A stretch of 64,000 nucleotides of DNA from Sphingomonas faeni. Its GTDB lineage: Bacteria > Pseudomonadota > Alphaproteobacteria > Sphingomonadales > Sphingomonadaceae. Positions 8,575 to 16,287 of the stretch are shown in pieces; within the stretch, counting starts at the first letter, position 1, and each line of letters begins with the position of its first letter. Both the position numbers and the translations under genes were made by a program. Location of the stretch: assembly GCF_003053745.1 (NCBI RefSeq), contig NZ_QAYE01000001.1, positions 806,001 through 870,000 on the forward strand, in the 5' to 3' direction. The notes beneath the pieces are model-generated. The model had not been told where the DNA came from. It saw only the letters and a program-made list of their open reading frames with translations, and searched no databases.

Positions 8575-8837
8575 GGGCCGCGTTGCAACGGAAGGCCGCA
8601 GATAGCTTGGTAAGGGAGGGCGAAGTGTTCGCCGTCGCTAAGTCGGTTGCGCCGGCTGCGCTCGAATGCGTCGACGGCATCCGGATCGGCAATCTGATCG
8701 AAGCGTTGTTTGGATTGCTTAACCAAGCCGCAGGCGATCCGGACTTGAAAGACGGAGACCTAGACCGCGGCACGGCGGGCGAAGACGGCCCAATAGCAGA
8801 AGCGCGGCTCGATCCCCTTTGGCAGAATGCAGCGTGA
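8571..8837 (+). CDS. Hypothetical protein, 88 residues
   Basis: Read from a GTG overlapping the stop of the preceding gene (GTGA). The frame is also open upstream, but that part is a shadow of the 117-residue protein. The product has a helical first half (LQRKAADSLVREGEVFAVAKS, NLIEALFGLLNQAAG) and an acidic second half. No recognisable domain. The coupled start and consistent codon use favour a real gene; confidence is moderate because no motif helps. Confidence 0.5.
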   Translation: MRAALQRKAADSLVREGEVFAVAKSVAPAALECVDGIRIGNLIEALFGLLNQAAGDPDLKDGDLDRGTAGEDGPIAEARLDPLWQNAA

Positions 8838-8921
8838 CAGGCACCGGCTTTCCAAATCGTCGCTTGCGGAGTGATCTTTAGTCACTTAGGAATGAGAGCC
8901 AGTCGAAAACAAGGATGGCCG

Positions 8922-9722
8922 ATGCCAACCAAAAAGCCGATTCTACGCGGCGATATCATGGCCAAGGCTGAAATCCCTAGGGACGTCATGACGTTCTGGG
9001 TTAGGGGCGGCGTGCTGCGCCCGATCGACGCTCCGAAAACGGGCACCGGCTTTAAGTTGCGGTTCGAATGGTACGAGGCGAACATCGCCGCGATCATGAA
9101 CCAACTCCGCATCCTTGGCGTCAGCATCAAAGGGATGCTGTCGGTCTGCAAGGTCTATCGCGACGCTATTGCGTTCTTCGATGGTCGCGGCGCGACTCGC
9201 GACGAAGTTCACGCCATGTGGACGCTCGACATGATCGAGCGCAACGTGATCGCCCGCAGGGTGAAGCGCTGGGGGTATCGCGACATAGTTGAAGCCCCCG
9301 GCTTCGACCCAGAAACGAACCCACGGATTGCCGCAGAAGCGGCCGATAATATTTCCATGGAAGACGAGCTTTGGGCCGAGATCGTGCCGTGGACCGCTGA
9401 AATCCACGGCGCGCAGAAGGTAACGGTGCGCGTCATGGAGTTGTGGGAAGGGATGCCGCGCGAGGAATTTCGCCGCCACCTCGATCCCTATGTGAACATC
9501 ACCGAGCAGGCCGAGGTGAGCTATGCGCCCGACGGCGTTGCATCCCCCGAGGAATTGACCTTTTTCTGGCGGGTTGGAGAGACTGACGACTACCGCTTCA
9601 GATGGGGTCCCGACGCAGGCAAACTGGCGCGCGCGGATGGCGCAAAGTCCATGATCGCGATCGACGTCTCCGCGGTTCTGCGATCGGTCTGGCACACACC
9701 AGAAGGCGGAGCTTCCGCATGA
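8922..9722 (+). CDS. MerR-like helix-turn-helix protein of the accessory island
   Basis: 266 residues from the ATG at 8922, which has AAGGA six bases upstream; an earlier GTG at 8871 lacks such a site. The first 80 residues read like a MerR-type winged helix: DVMTFWVRGGVLRPID, a Thr/Gly turn, then KLRFEWYEANIAAIMNQLRILG. The remaining ~180 residues are not recognised and contain a Trp-rich acidic segment (ELWAEIVPWTAEIHGAQKV). It may regulate the surrounding small genes. The next gene starts within its stop (ATGA). Confidence 0.7.
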   Translation: MPTKKPILRGDIMAKAEIPRDVMTFWVRGGVLRPIDAPKTGTGFKLRFEWYEANIAAIMNQLRILGVSIKGMLSVCKVYRDAIAFFDGRGATRDEVHAMWTLDMIERNVIARRVKRWGYRDIVEAPGFDPETNPRIAAEAADNISMEDELWAEIVPWTAEIHGAQKVTVRVMELWEGMPREEFRRHLDPYVNITEQAEVSYAPDGVASPEELTFFWRVGETDDYRFRWGPDAGKLARADGAKSMIAIDVSAVLRSVWHTPEGGASA

Positions 9723-9904
9723 TCGCGATGCCTCGCGAACCGGCCGACCTCTACGCTCCGCTGGAGACGGTGCCGAAGCCCCGTCCGATCGGCGAGGTTT
9801 TCCAGGTCTTATTGGTCCGCTGGTGGCTGACGCTACTGGTCGAGGCGTACCGCGTGACCAGTAAGCCGCGCCTGCGACCGCCCAAGGCCAAGCGCACCCG
9901 CTAA
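9719..9904 (+). CDS. Hypothetical protein, 61 residues
   Basis: The ATG overlaps the stop of the upstream gene (ATGA), so it is probably co-translated. It has a Pro-rich N-terminus, a Trp/Leu-rich amphipathic or membrane-binding segment (FQVLLVRWWLTLLVEAYRV), and a very basic tail ending KAKRTR. The composition suggests membrane or nucleic-acid association. No family recognised. A short hairpin (9932-9950) follows its stop. Confidence 0.55.
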   Translation: MIAMPREPADLYAPLETVPKPRPIGEVFQVLLVRWWLTLLVEAYRVTSKPRLRPPKAKRTR

Positions 9905-9931
9905 TTTCGACACATCCGCCCTACCCCATCG

Positions 9932-9950
9932 CTCGGAACGCGCTTCCGAG
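9932..9950. repeat. Short hairpin after the 61-residue gene
   Basis: CTCGGAA-CGCGC-TTCCGAG, a 7-bp perfect stem. There is no T-run, so it is not a standard intrinsic terminator. It could modulate expression between the coupled genes at 8221-9904 and the next one. Confidence 0.4.
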
Positions 9951-9979
9951 AACGCCACCGCCTTGCCGGAACGCATCTG

Positions 9980-10204
9980 ATGATAAACGCCAAGCCTGTA
10001 GCCGCTCCCGCAGCGGCTTCCATTGCAGCCAACGACAACCGGCAGGCTCCGCGTATCGGACCGCCGCGCATGATCGCGCAGCCAATCCCTCACGACGTCG
10101 GGATCGCTCTGTTCATGAGGGGGGGGCGGCGTGTCGATGGGTGTGATCGCCGCGACGATCGCTCCGCAATGGCAGCCGAATCTCCACCAGTGGGATATTC
10201 ATGA
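9980..10204 (+). CDS. Hypothetical small protein, possibly frameshifted at a G8 run
   Basis: The frame begins MINAKPVAAPAAASIAANDN, with GGAA eight bases upstream of the ATG. After codon 46 it meets eight consecutive G residues (10119-10126). Downstream the composition turns Arg/Asp-rich (RRVDGCDRRDD), typical of an out-of-frame read. Skipping one base there gives an alternative C-terminus, VSMGVIAATIAPQWQP..., ending at 10226. So either this copy is frameshifted or the natural product is the alternative. No family recognised. Confidence 0.4.
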   Translation: MINAKPVAAPAAASIAANDNRQAPRIGPPRMIAQPIPHDVGIALFMRGGRRVDGCDRRDDRSAMAAESPPVGYS

Positions 10205-10593
10205 TGAGCACTGCAGCGACTGTTGAAACTCACGTGAATGAACCATCGAAGCAGCTAGCTGCCTGTTCCCCAATTCGGGAACAGGGCCGCACTTCAGCTG
10301 GGAGTGCCTTAAGGCGGGAACAGGTAGCATTCCCTATCGAGGTCGTGCGGATGATGGGCCTGGATACCGCAGTGGGGTTGATGGGTAAGGGCCGCCGTGC
10401 AGACGAACTCTGCACCACCGTTCGCGCCCTTAATTACAAAATCAGCGGCGAGCGTGGCGCGTCCGATGCCGACATCAGGTCTGCAGCGGCCGCCCGCGAG
10501 GGAAGGGGCGAACGGCTCCTCCCCCATGCACGCAGGCTTCGCGCCGTACTCGCCCGCCTATTTGAACACGATTGCCTCAAGGAAGCCGCATGA
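10201..10593 (+). CDS. Hypothetical protein, 130 residues
   Basis: Two adjacent ATGs (10201, 10204) begin the frame, with GGGA five bases upstream of the first. The C-terminal half looks like a genuine basic helical protein (ELCTTVRALNYKISGERGAS, PHARRLRAVLARLFEHD). The first 45 codons have poorer composition and contain an inverted repeat (10262-10285), so the true start may be later, for example near 10351. The stop overlaps the start of the AlpA-like gene (ATGA). No family recognised. Confidence 0.5.
   Translation: MMSTAATVETHVNEPSKQLAACSPIREQGRTSAGSALRREQVAFPIEVVRMMGLDTAVGLMGKGRRADELCTTVRALNYKISGERGASDADIRSAAAAREGRGERLLPHARRLRAVLARLFEHDCLKEAA
10262..10324. promoter_or_regulatory. Palindrome with repeated half-site, candidate operator
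   Basis: CCTGTTCCC (10262-10270) and GGGAACAGG (10277-10285) form a 9-bp perfect inverted repeat with a 6-bp spacer. A third copy of the half-site GGGAACAGG lies at 10316-10324. Two or three copies of one half-site near an AlpA-like gene suggest a repressor binding site, perhaps for a gene whose start lies downstream. No matching regulator can be named. Confidence 0.45.
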
Positions 10594-10832
10594 CCGCTAT
10601 GACCCTCGCTACCGCCAGACAACGCGGCGCGGCCAGCTCCGGCGGTCGCTTCCTGCGCGTACCTGACGTGATGAAGACCACAGGCCTTGGTCGATCGACG
10701 ATCTACCGCATGGTCGCGGCCGGTACGTTCCCTCAGCAAGTGAAGCTGACCGTGCAAGCCAGCGGCTGGTGGCAGGCCGACATCGATGATTGGATGCGTG
10801 AACGGCTAGCAGCGTGCCCCCTACGCCCCTGA
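10590..10832 (+). CDS. AlpA-family phage/island transcriptional regulator
   Basis: 80 residues starting at the ATG that overlaps the previous stop. The pattern FLRVPDVMKTTGLGRSTIYR followed by MVAAGTFPQQVKL, a Trp pair and DIDDWMRERL is the AlpA/MerR-like excisionase-type helix-turn-helix. AlpA-like proteins control integrase or excision genes of prophages and integrative elements. Here no integrase is adjacent. An inverted repeat GTGCCCCC...GGGGGCAC sits at its 3' end. Confidence 0.88.
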   Translation: MTAMTLATARQRGAASSGGRFLRVPDVMKTTGLGRSTIYRMVAAGTFPQQVKLTVQASGWWQADIDDWMRERLAACPLRP

Positions 10833-10853
10833 GGATGGGGGCACTTAAGGGGG
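10812..10853. repeat. Inverted and direct repeats at the end of the AlpA-like gene
   Basis: GTGCCCCC (about 10813-10820) pairs with GGGGGCAC 15 bases later. The decamer GGGGGCACTT then recurs immediately after a two-base gap. It may act as a terminator-like structure or mark the right boundary of the island. No matching copy was seen at the left end. Confidence 0.45.
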
Positions 10854-11022
10854 CACTTCGTAAATCTACCAGCTATGAAAACGCAGGAAAAACAATATCA
10901 TGATCGGCGAAAATCGGCGGAGGCCAGGGGCACCATCTCTTTCCAACGATCGCGCGTCGACCTTCGGGACGAGCGGCACAGTGATCGTTTCCTTGCTAAA
11001 ATTTCGCCGGTAAGGACGCGGG

Positions 11023-11694
11023 ATGGCAAAGCGACCGGCCCGATATGTCTCATCGCGGCGGCGCAATCGATCCGGGCTTAGGCCATCGTCGGAGCATTGG
11101 CTTCTCCTACTCGGCGCAGTGGTCGCGTTCGCGGCGATCTTCGGATCGCTGACCGATCTGCCCTGGCCGACCGAAACCACCACGGATCACCGCAAGCCCC
11201 GGCTGACGATGGCGCAGGCGCGCGCGTCCAATGCGCTGGTCCCGATCGTTGCCGACAAACGCAAGCGCGCGGAGCCGTTCCGGTTTCGCGGCGGTCCTGC
11301 GGCGCGCCTCCAGGCGACCGAATGCCTCGCCACCGTCGCGCTGTATGAGGCTGGCGCCGACCGTGACGGACAGCGCGCCGTCATCCAGGTCGTGTTGAAC
11401 CGCGTCGGCGCGCGGGGCTTCCCCAAGACGGTCTGCGGGGTCGTCTACCAAGGTGCGAACCGCAAGACGGGATGCCAGTTCTCGTTCACCTGCGACGGAT
11501 CGCAGACACGGCGGCCCGAGCACGAGGGCTGGGAACAGGCGAGGCACGCGGCGCTGCGGGCGATGAACGGCTACGTCTATACGCCGGTCGGCCGCGCGAC
11601 GCATTACCATACCGACTGGCTGGTGCCGTACTGGCGTAGCTCGCTCGTCAAGGTGGCGACCGTCGAGTCGCACATCTTCTATCAGCGTCGCTAG
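11023..11694 (+). CDS. SleB-like cell-wall hydrolase
   Basis: 223 residues. The ATG is preceded by AAGGA six bases upstream. A basic N-terminus and one membrane anchor (about residues 25-45, LLLLGAVVAFAAIFG) lead to a C-terminal Hydrolase_2 domain: CLATVALYEAGADRDGQRAV with the catalytic Glu, VIQVVLNRVGARGFPKTVCG, CQFSFTCDGS, and THYHTDWLVPYW. This is the SleB/CwlJ-type lytic transglycosylase or amidase fold, expected to cut peptidoglycan in the periplasm. It marks the return to ordinary chromosomal genes after the island. Confidence 0.9.
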   Translation: MAKRPARYVSSRRRNRSGLRPSSEHWLLLLGAVVAFAAIFGSLTDLPWPTETTTDHRKPRLTMAQARASNALVPIVADKRKRAEPFRFRGGPAARLQATECLATVALYEAGADRDGQRAVIQVVLNRVGARGFPKTVCGVVYQGANRKTGCQFSFTCDGSQTRRPEHEGWEQARHAALRAMNGYVYTPVGRATHYHTDWLVPYWRSSLVKVATVESHIFYQRR

Positions 11695-11703
11695 CCAGTC
11701 CGT

Positions 11704-12291
11704 TCAGTCGATCCGGTACTGGATCGGCTTGAAACTGCCGCCATTGGATTGCAGCGCCGAGCAGGCGGTCATGCCGATGACGAGGTCCATGGCAGCGCGG
11801 AAGACGATCGTGTCGCCGGCCTTGCTCAGCGGCGGTTCGACCGTGAACGTGCCCGTTTCGCCATTGATCGGGACGTTCATGAAGCAGTTGAACGCGACCG
11901 GGATCTGGTCGGGTTCGATATCCCAAGGCGCCAGCGCTTCGGCGAGGTTGCCGAAGCAGCCGCGATGCGGATCGGTATCGCCATAGATGATCGCGAACGT
12001 TTCCTTCGAGCATGGCGTCAGCAGGAAATCGTGCCGCCCGACATCGTCCGAAACGATCTCCAGCATCACGTTGCTGCGGTTCGAATAGAGCAGGTCGCCG
12101 GTCGTCAGGTACAGCCGGCTCGCATAATCGAGCGTCCGCCCCGACGAGATCGCCTCGCGAACGTCGGCGCGGTTATAGGCGAGCAAGTCCGACACCTGGC
12201 GGCCTTCCGGATCGATCACTGTCAGAGTCTGCCCCTTGTCGAGCGTGAATCCTGCCCCCGAACGCGGGGGGATCGTCTTGATGTCAGCCAC
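11704..12291 (-). CDS. DUF1989 / urea carboxylase-associated family protein
   Basis: 195 residues. The family signature runs throughout: IDPEGRQVSDLLAYN near the N-terminus, TPCSKETF in the middle, GCFGNLAEAL, FNCFMNVPINGETGTF, and AAMDLVIGMTACSA near the end. DUF1989 proteins include the two subunits of carboxyguanidine deiminase and other urea carboxylase-associated proteins, so a role on a guanidine- or urea-type substrate is likely. Only one DUF1989 gene is present, so the enzyme would be homomeric. It overlaps the upstream YqcI/YcgG gene by 8 nt, implying one pathway. The substrate is not known. Confidence 0.87.
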   Translation of the reverse strand: MADIKTIPPRSGAGFTLDKGQTLTVIDPEGRQVSDLLAYNRADVREAISSGRTLDYASRLYLTTGDLLYSNRSNVMLEIVSDDVGRHDFLLTPCSKETFAIIYGDTDPHRGCFGNLAEALAPWDIEPDQIPVAFNCFMNVPINGETGTFTVEPPLSKAGDTIVFRAAMDLVIGMTACSALQSNGGSFKPIQYRID

Positions 12292-12970
12292 GGGCTTCGC
12301 CTCGCTTGAAAGGGCATTTCCAGGATTCGTCGACGACGCGTCCGCTATACTGCCGTGCCTCGCTCGATTCGCCGTGGCGCGCCAGCATCGGGTTCATCGA
12401 GCCGGCATATTCCAGATCGCGCGCGAGGATCGACGAGCGCAATTTGTCGTAACGCTGCTGGTCGCGCAGCACCTCGAACTGATCGTGCAGGTTGAACACC
12501 ATCGCCGGCGACTCGAATTTCCGCGCAGGCCGGCTTGCATTCGGGTGGAGACCGACCACGAAGAACGCCTCGCCGGCGAAGCTCAGCGAGAAATGCGGAT
12601 CGTCGGGATCGCTGCTGACCGACGGGTCGGGGCGATAGCCGAGCCACTCATCCTTGTCGCTAAGTGACTGAGCGCGGGCCCAAAGATGTGCCTCGAACTC
12701 CTCTTCCGATAGCAAAGCAGGGGCTTCGAACAATACGATCAGCGTCCGGAAGATCGCGCGATCCTCGCGGTATTTGCGGACCGTCTCGCCGAGTGCCGGA
12801 GAAATTCTCATGTCATCCCAAGCGGATCGCACGTCGCGGGCGACGAGAATGTCCATCTGTCCCTTGGCGAGCGCCGATTTTGCGCCGACGCAGGGGAATT
12901 GCGGCGCCCGCACAGTCTCGATGAACTTGCGCGCGAGCGGGTGGTCGTTCTGAAATATTGGCTGATACAT
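12284..12970 (-). CDS. YqcI/YcgG family protein, GntA-like heme N-hydroxylase candidate
   Basis: 228 residues from the ATG at 12970; a TTG at 13000 would add 10. Typical segments are HPLARKFIETVRAPQFPCVG, FRTLIVLFEAP, FFVVGLHPNASRPARKFE and MVFNLHDQFEVLR, with conserved His residues, and a CPFKRG C-terminus. The family contains the heme-dependent guanidine N-hydroxylase GntA of guanitoxin synthesis. Partnership with a DUF1989 protein supports chemistry on a guanidino nitrogen. It is transcribed away from the Crp/Fnr gene, with an FNR-like box about 60 bp upstream. Family assignment is good; the reaction is inferred. Confidence 0.85.
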   Translation of the reverse strand: MYQPIFQNDHPLARKFIETVRAPQFPCVGAKSALAKGQMDILVARDVRSAWDDMRISPALGETVRKYREDRAIFRTLIVLFEAPALLSEEEFEAHLWARAQSLSDKDEWLGYRPDPSVSSDPDDPHFSLSFAGEAFFVVGLHPNASRPARKFESPAMVFNLHDQFEVLRDQQRYDKLRSSILARDLEYAGSMNPMLARHGESSEARQYSGRVVDESWKCPFKRGEARG

Positions 12971-13022
12971 GGTCGGGGAGGAACCCGCGAACCGCGGCAA
13001 TGTTTCGCATCCGGCATAACCT

Positions 13023-13036
13023 TTGATATTGATCAG
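13023..13036. promoter_or_regulatory. FNR/DNR-like box between the YqcI/YcgG gene and the Crp/Fnr gene
   Basis: TTGAT-ATTG-ATCAG differs at one position from the FNR/DNR consensus TTGAT-N4-ATCAA. Its centre is about 60 bp from the leftward start (12970) and about 72 bp from the rightward start (13102), so it could control both. Whether the adjacent regulator recognises it is inferred. Confidence 0.65.
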
Positions 13037-13101
13037 TACGAATCCCGATCTGTTCTTCTACCGCGCAGGGCGGTACGAGGCCGCATGATGAAGGGGCGTC
13101 G

Positions 13102-13818
13102 ATGATCTCGGAAAAATTCCTTATGGGGCGTGGCCGCCATGAGTTGAGCAGCGAAGAAAAGCAGGTGCTGGAGGATGGCATCGAGTCCGTCCGGCATGTC
13201 GCTGCGCGCAAGCAGATCGTGCGTGCCGGCGACCTGATCGAGACGAGCACGCTGTTGGTCGAGGGGTTCGTCTGCCGCTACATGGACGACCGCGAGGGCC
13301 AGCGTCAGCTCGTCGCGGTGCACGTGCCGGGCGATTTCGTCGATCTTCACGCCTTCCCGATGAAGAGGCTCGATCACGACATCGCCACACTTGGGCCGGT
13401 CAAGATCGCCTGCTTCGAACATCGTACGTTGCAGTCGATCACCGAGCGCTATCCGCACCTGACGCAGAAGCTGTGGTTCAGCACGCTGCTCGATGCGGCG
13501 ATGCACCGCGAGTGGATCTTCCGGCTGGGGCGGCTCGGCGCGGAAGGCCGGGTCGCGCATCTGTTCTGCGAACTGAATGCGCGGCTGGAGATGGTCGGGA
13601 TGGCGGCGGAGGGACGCTATATGCTGCCGATGACTCAGCCCGATCTGGCCGAGGCGAGCGGGCTGACCGGGGTGCACGTCAACCGCGTGCTGAGAGCGCT
13701 GCGTGAGAAAAATCTGCTGACGTTCAAGGCTGGCGAAGTAAATATCCTGGATCGTAAAGCACTTGCAGCCGTTGCTGAGTTCGAACCACAATATCTGTAC
13801 GGCTCCAGAGGCGACTGA
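13102..13818 (+). CDS. Crp/Fnr-family transcriptional regulator
   Basis: 238 residues. An N-terminal cyclic-nucleotide-binding-like beta barrel (RKQIVRAGDLIETSTLLVEG, VHVPGDFVDLHAF) is joined by a dimerisation helix to a winged helix-turn-helix (MTQPDLAEASGLTGVHVNRV then LRALREKNLL). The N-terminal Cys cluster of oxygen-sensing FNR is absent, so the signal is not an iron-sulfur cluster of that type. The recognition helix (VHVNR) differs from the E..SR of classical FNR. Divergent from the YqcI/YcgG-DUF1989 pair across an FNR-like box, it is the likely local regulator. Confidence 0.9.
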   Translation: MISEKFLMGRGRHELSSEEKQVLEDGIESVRHVAARKQIVRAGDLIETSTLLVEGFVCRYMDDREGQRQLVAVHVPGDFVDLHAFPMKRLDHDIATLGPVKIACFEHRTLQSITERYPHLTQKLWFSTLLDAAMHREWIFRLGRLGAEGRVAHLFCELNARLEMVGMAAEGRYMLPMTQPDLAEASGLTGVHVNRVLRALREKNLLTFKAGEVNILDRKALAAVAEFEPQYLYGSRGD

Positions 13819-13865
13819 CTGCGATGGGCAGTACGCGGACGGGGCCGTGAACCGGGAGCGTAGCC

Positions 13866-14048
13866 ATGTTGAAGCCCGAAACCATCGCGGGCGTAGCGTC
13901 GGCGGAGAATGGCGTGGTCACGCTGGATGGGCCCGACGGACTCGCCATCGCGATGACTCCGGAGGCCGCCGCGGAGACCGGCCGCAGACTGATCGCTGCT
14001 GCGGAACGCGCGGCCACCCAGTCGACCGACCAACTGCCGCTGGAGTAG
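13866..14048 (+). CDS. Hypothetical protein, 60 residues
   Basis: A clear GGAG seven bases before the ATG supports the start. The protein (LDGPDGLAIAMTPEAAAETGRRLIAAAERA) looks like a beta hairpin followed by one amphipathic helix. It is compact and well composed. No family recognised. It lies alone between the Crp/Fnr gene and the peptidase. Confidence 0.65.
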   Translation: MLKPETIAGVASAENGVVTLDGPDGLAIAMTPEAAAETGRRLIAAAERAATQSTDQLPLE

Positions 14049-14154
14049 GCGGCGCGCTTGGTCGAAAGGAGCGGGCAGGGGTCAAATGACCCTCACGGGT
14101 TCCTCCGTCTGACTTTATCACTATGCTACCCGGTACATTGACCGGGAGATCCAT

Positions 14155-16287
14155 GTGCAGTTTCTATACCTCGCCGCCAGCGCCGTTGCGTTGATGGCGT
14201 CTACGTCGATCGTCGCGCAGACTGGTGCGACGTCCACGACACCCGCCGCGAACCCCTTGCTGGCCGACTGGACTGGTCCGCTGGGCGGGGTGCCGCCCTG
14301 GGACAAGGTTCGCCCCGAGCTGTTCCCGCAGGCATTCGAGACGACGCTCGCCGAACGGACCGCGGAATACCGCAAGATCGCCGACAATCCGGCCAAGCCG
14401 ACCTTCGCCAACACGATCGTGCCGATGCAACTGGCCGGCAAGCGCTACGGTCAGGTGATGACGCTGTTCGGCGTGATGACCGGCAACATGAACACCCCGG
14501 CGTATCAGAAGCTCGACCGCGAATGGTCGCCCAAATTCTCCGCGGCATCGGACGCGATCACGTTCGACAAGCCGCTGTTCGCGCGCATCCAGGCGATCTA
14601 CGCAGGCCGCAACTCCAGCGGCTTGAACGCACAGCAGATCCGGCTCGTGACGCGGATCTACGACAGCTATGTGCGTCAGGGCGCCAAGCTGACCGACGCG
14701 CAGAAGACGCAGCTTTCGCAGTATAACCAGCAGCTCGCGACCGCGTTCTCGACGTTCGGCGAGAAGCTGCTCGCCGACGAGAGCAAGGCGATTTCGGTCA
14801 CCGACGAGGCGCAACTCGCCGGGCTTCCCGATAGCGTGAAGGCGGTCGCCAAGGCCGCTGCGACCGAGCGGAAGCTGCCGGGCTTCGCGATCGTCAACAC
14901 GCGCTCGGCGGTCGATCCCGTGCTGACCTACGCCACCGACCGCGCGCTCCGCGAGAAGGTATGGCGTGCGTTCGTCAATCGCGGCGACAATGGCGATGCG
15001 AACGACACGAATGCGACCATCGCGCAGATCGTAAAACTGCGCGCCGACCGCGCGCATCTGCTCGGGTTCAAGACGCATGCCGACTGGCGGATGCAGGACA
15101 CGATGGCGAAGACCCCCGCTGCGGCGATGGACCTGATGATGCGCGTCTGGCCCGCCGCGAAGGCGCGCGTGGCCGAGGAAGTCGCGGACATGCAGAAGGT
15201 CGCCGGCACTTCGCTGACGATCGAGCCGTGGGATTACCGCTTCTACCAGGAGAAGGTCCGCAAGGCGCGGTACGACCTCGATCAGGCGCAGTTGAAGCCG
15301 TATTTCGAGCTCGGCAACATCATCCAGGGTTCGCTCTACGCCGCCAACCGGTTGTACGGGCTGAACTTCAAGGAGATCACCGGCACCGTTCCCGTGTTCG
15401 AGCCGAACATGCGCGTGTGGAGCGTGACCGACAAGAACGGCAAGGACGTAGGGCTGTTCTACCGCGACGATTTCGCGCGGACCGGCAAGCGATCGGGTGC
15501 GTGGGCGAACACCTACCGTGGGCAACGAGGCCTAACCCCGGCGCAGCTCGTGCTATCGTCCAACAACAACAATTTCGCCAAGGGCGCGCCCGGCGAGCCG
15601 ATCCTGATCAGCCTCGACGATGCGCAGACGCTGTTCCACGAGTTCGGCCACGCGATCCACGCGATGCTCCAGAACGTCTACTATCCGGGGCTGGCGGGTA
15701 CGCCGCGCGACTTCGTGGAATATCCGAGCCAGGTGAACGAGCATTGGCTGCTGACCCGCGACGTGCTCGACAAATATGCGCGGCACTACCAGACCAAGGC
15801 GGCGATGCCGCAGGCGTTGCTCGACAAGATCGAGCAGTCGAGCAAGTTTAACGAAGGCTTCAAGACCGCGGAATATCTGTCGTCGGCGATCGTCGACATG
15901 AAGATTCATACCGTTCCCGACGGCGTGATCGACCCCGACAAGTTCGAGGCCGCGACGCTCGCCGAGATCGGCATGCCGAAGCAGCTGGTGATGCGCCACC
16001 GCGTGCCGCAGTTCCAGCACCTGTTCGCGTCGGACAGCTATTCGGCGGGCTATTACAGCTACCTCTGGTCCGAGACGATGGACGCCGACACCTTCGCGGC
16101 ATTCGAGGAGGCGGGCAGTCCGTGGGACAAGGCGACCGCCGACAAGTTCGCGAAGATCCTGTTGTCGACCGGCAACGAGACCGATCGCGCCGAGGCGTAT
16201 CGCGCGTTCCGGGGGCGTGATCCCGACGTGAACGCGCTGCTCAAGAAGCGCGGCTTTCCGACACAAGCTCCGCAGGGGACGAAGTAA
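14155..16287 (+). CDS. M3-family zinc metallopeptidase (dipeptidyl carboxypeptidase type), secreted
   Basis: 710 residues starting at a GTG with GGGAG six bases upstream; the signal peptide ends near SIVAQ. The zinc motif HEFGH is at residues 495-499. Downstream, a third ligand region and HLFASDSYSAGYYSYLWSE form the M3 substrate loop with its conserved His/Ser/Tyr. Length and layout fit Dcp, which removes C-terminal dipeptides in the periplasm. Its stop overlaps by one base the start of the MHS transporter, suggesting paired peptide degradation and uptake. Confidence 0.93.
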   Translation: MQFLYLAASAVALMASTSIVAQTGATSTTPAANPLLADWTGPLGGVPPWDKVRPELFPQAFETTLAERTAEYRKIADNPAKPTFANTIVPMQLAGKRYGQVMTLFGVMTGNMNTPAYQKLDREWSPKFSAASDAITFDKPLFARIQAIYAGRNSSGLNAQQIRLVTRIYDSYVRQGAKLTDAQKTQLSQYNQQLATAFSTFGEKLLADESKAISVTDEAQLAGLPDSVKAVAKAAATERKLPGFAIVNTRSAVDPVLTYATDRALREKVWRAFVNRGDNGDANDTNATIAQIVKLRADRAHLLGFKTHADWRMQDTMAKTPAAAMDLMMRVWPAAKARVAEEVADMQKVAGTSLTIEPWDYRFYQEKVRKARYDLDQAQLKPYFELGNIIQGSLYAANRLYGLNFKEITGTVPVFEPNMRVWSVTDKNGKDVGLFYRDDFARTGKRSGAWANTYRGQRGLTPAQLVLSSNNNNFAKGAPGEPILISLDDAQTLFHEFGHAIHAMLQNVYYPGLAGTPRDFVEYPSQVNEHWLLTRDVLDKYARHYQTKAAMPQALLDKIEQSSKFNEGFKTAEYLSSAIVDMKIHTVPDGVIDPDKFEAATLAEIGMPKQLVMRHRVPQFQHLFASDSYSAGYYSYLWSETMDADTFAAFEEAGSPWDKATADKFAKILLSTGNETDRAEAYRAFRGRDPDVNALLKKRGFPTQAPQGTK

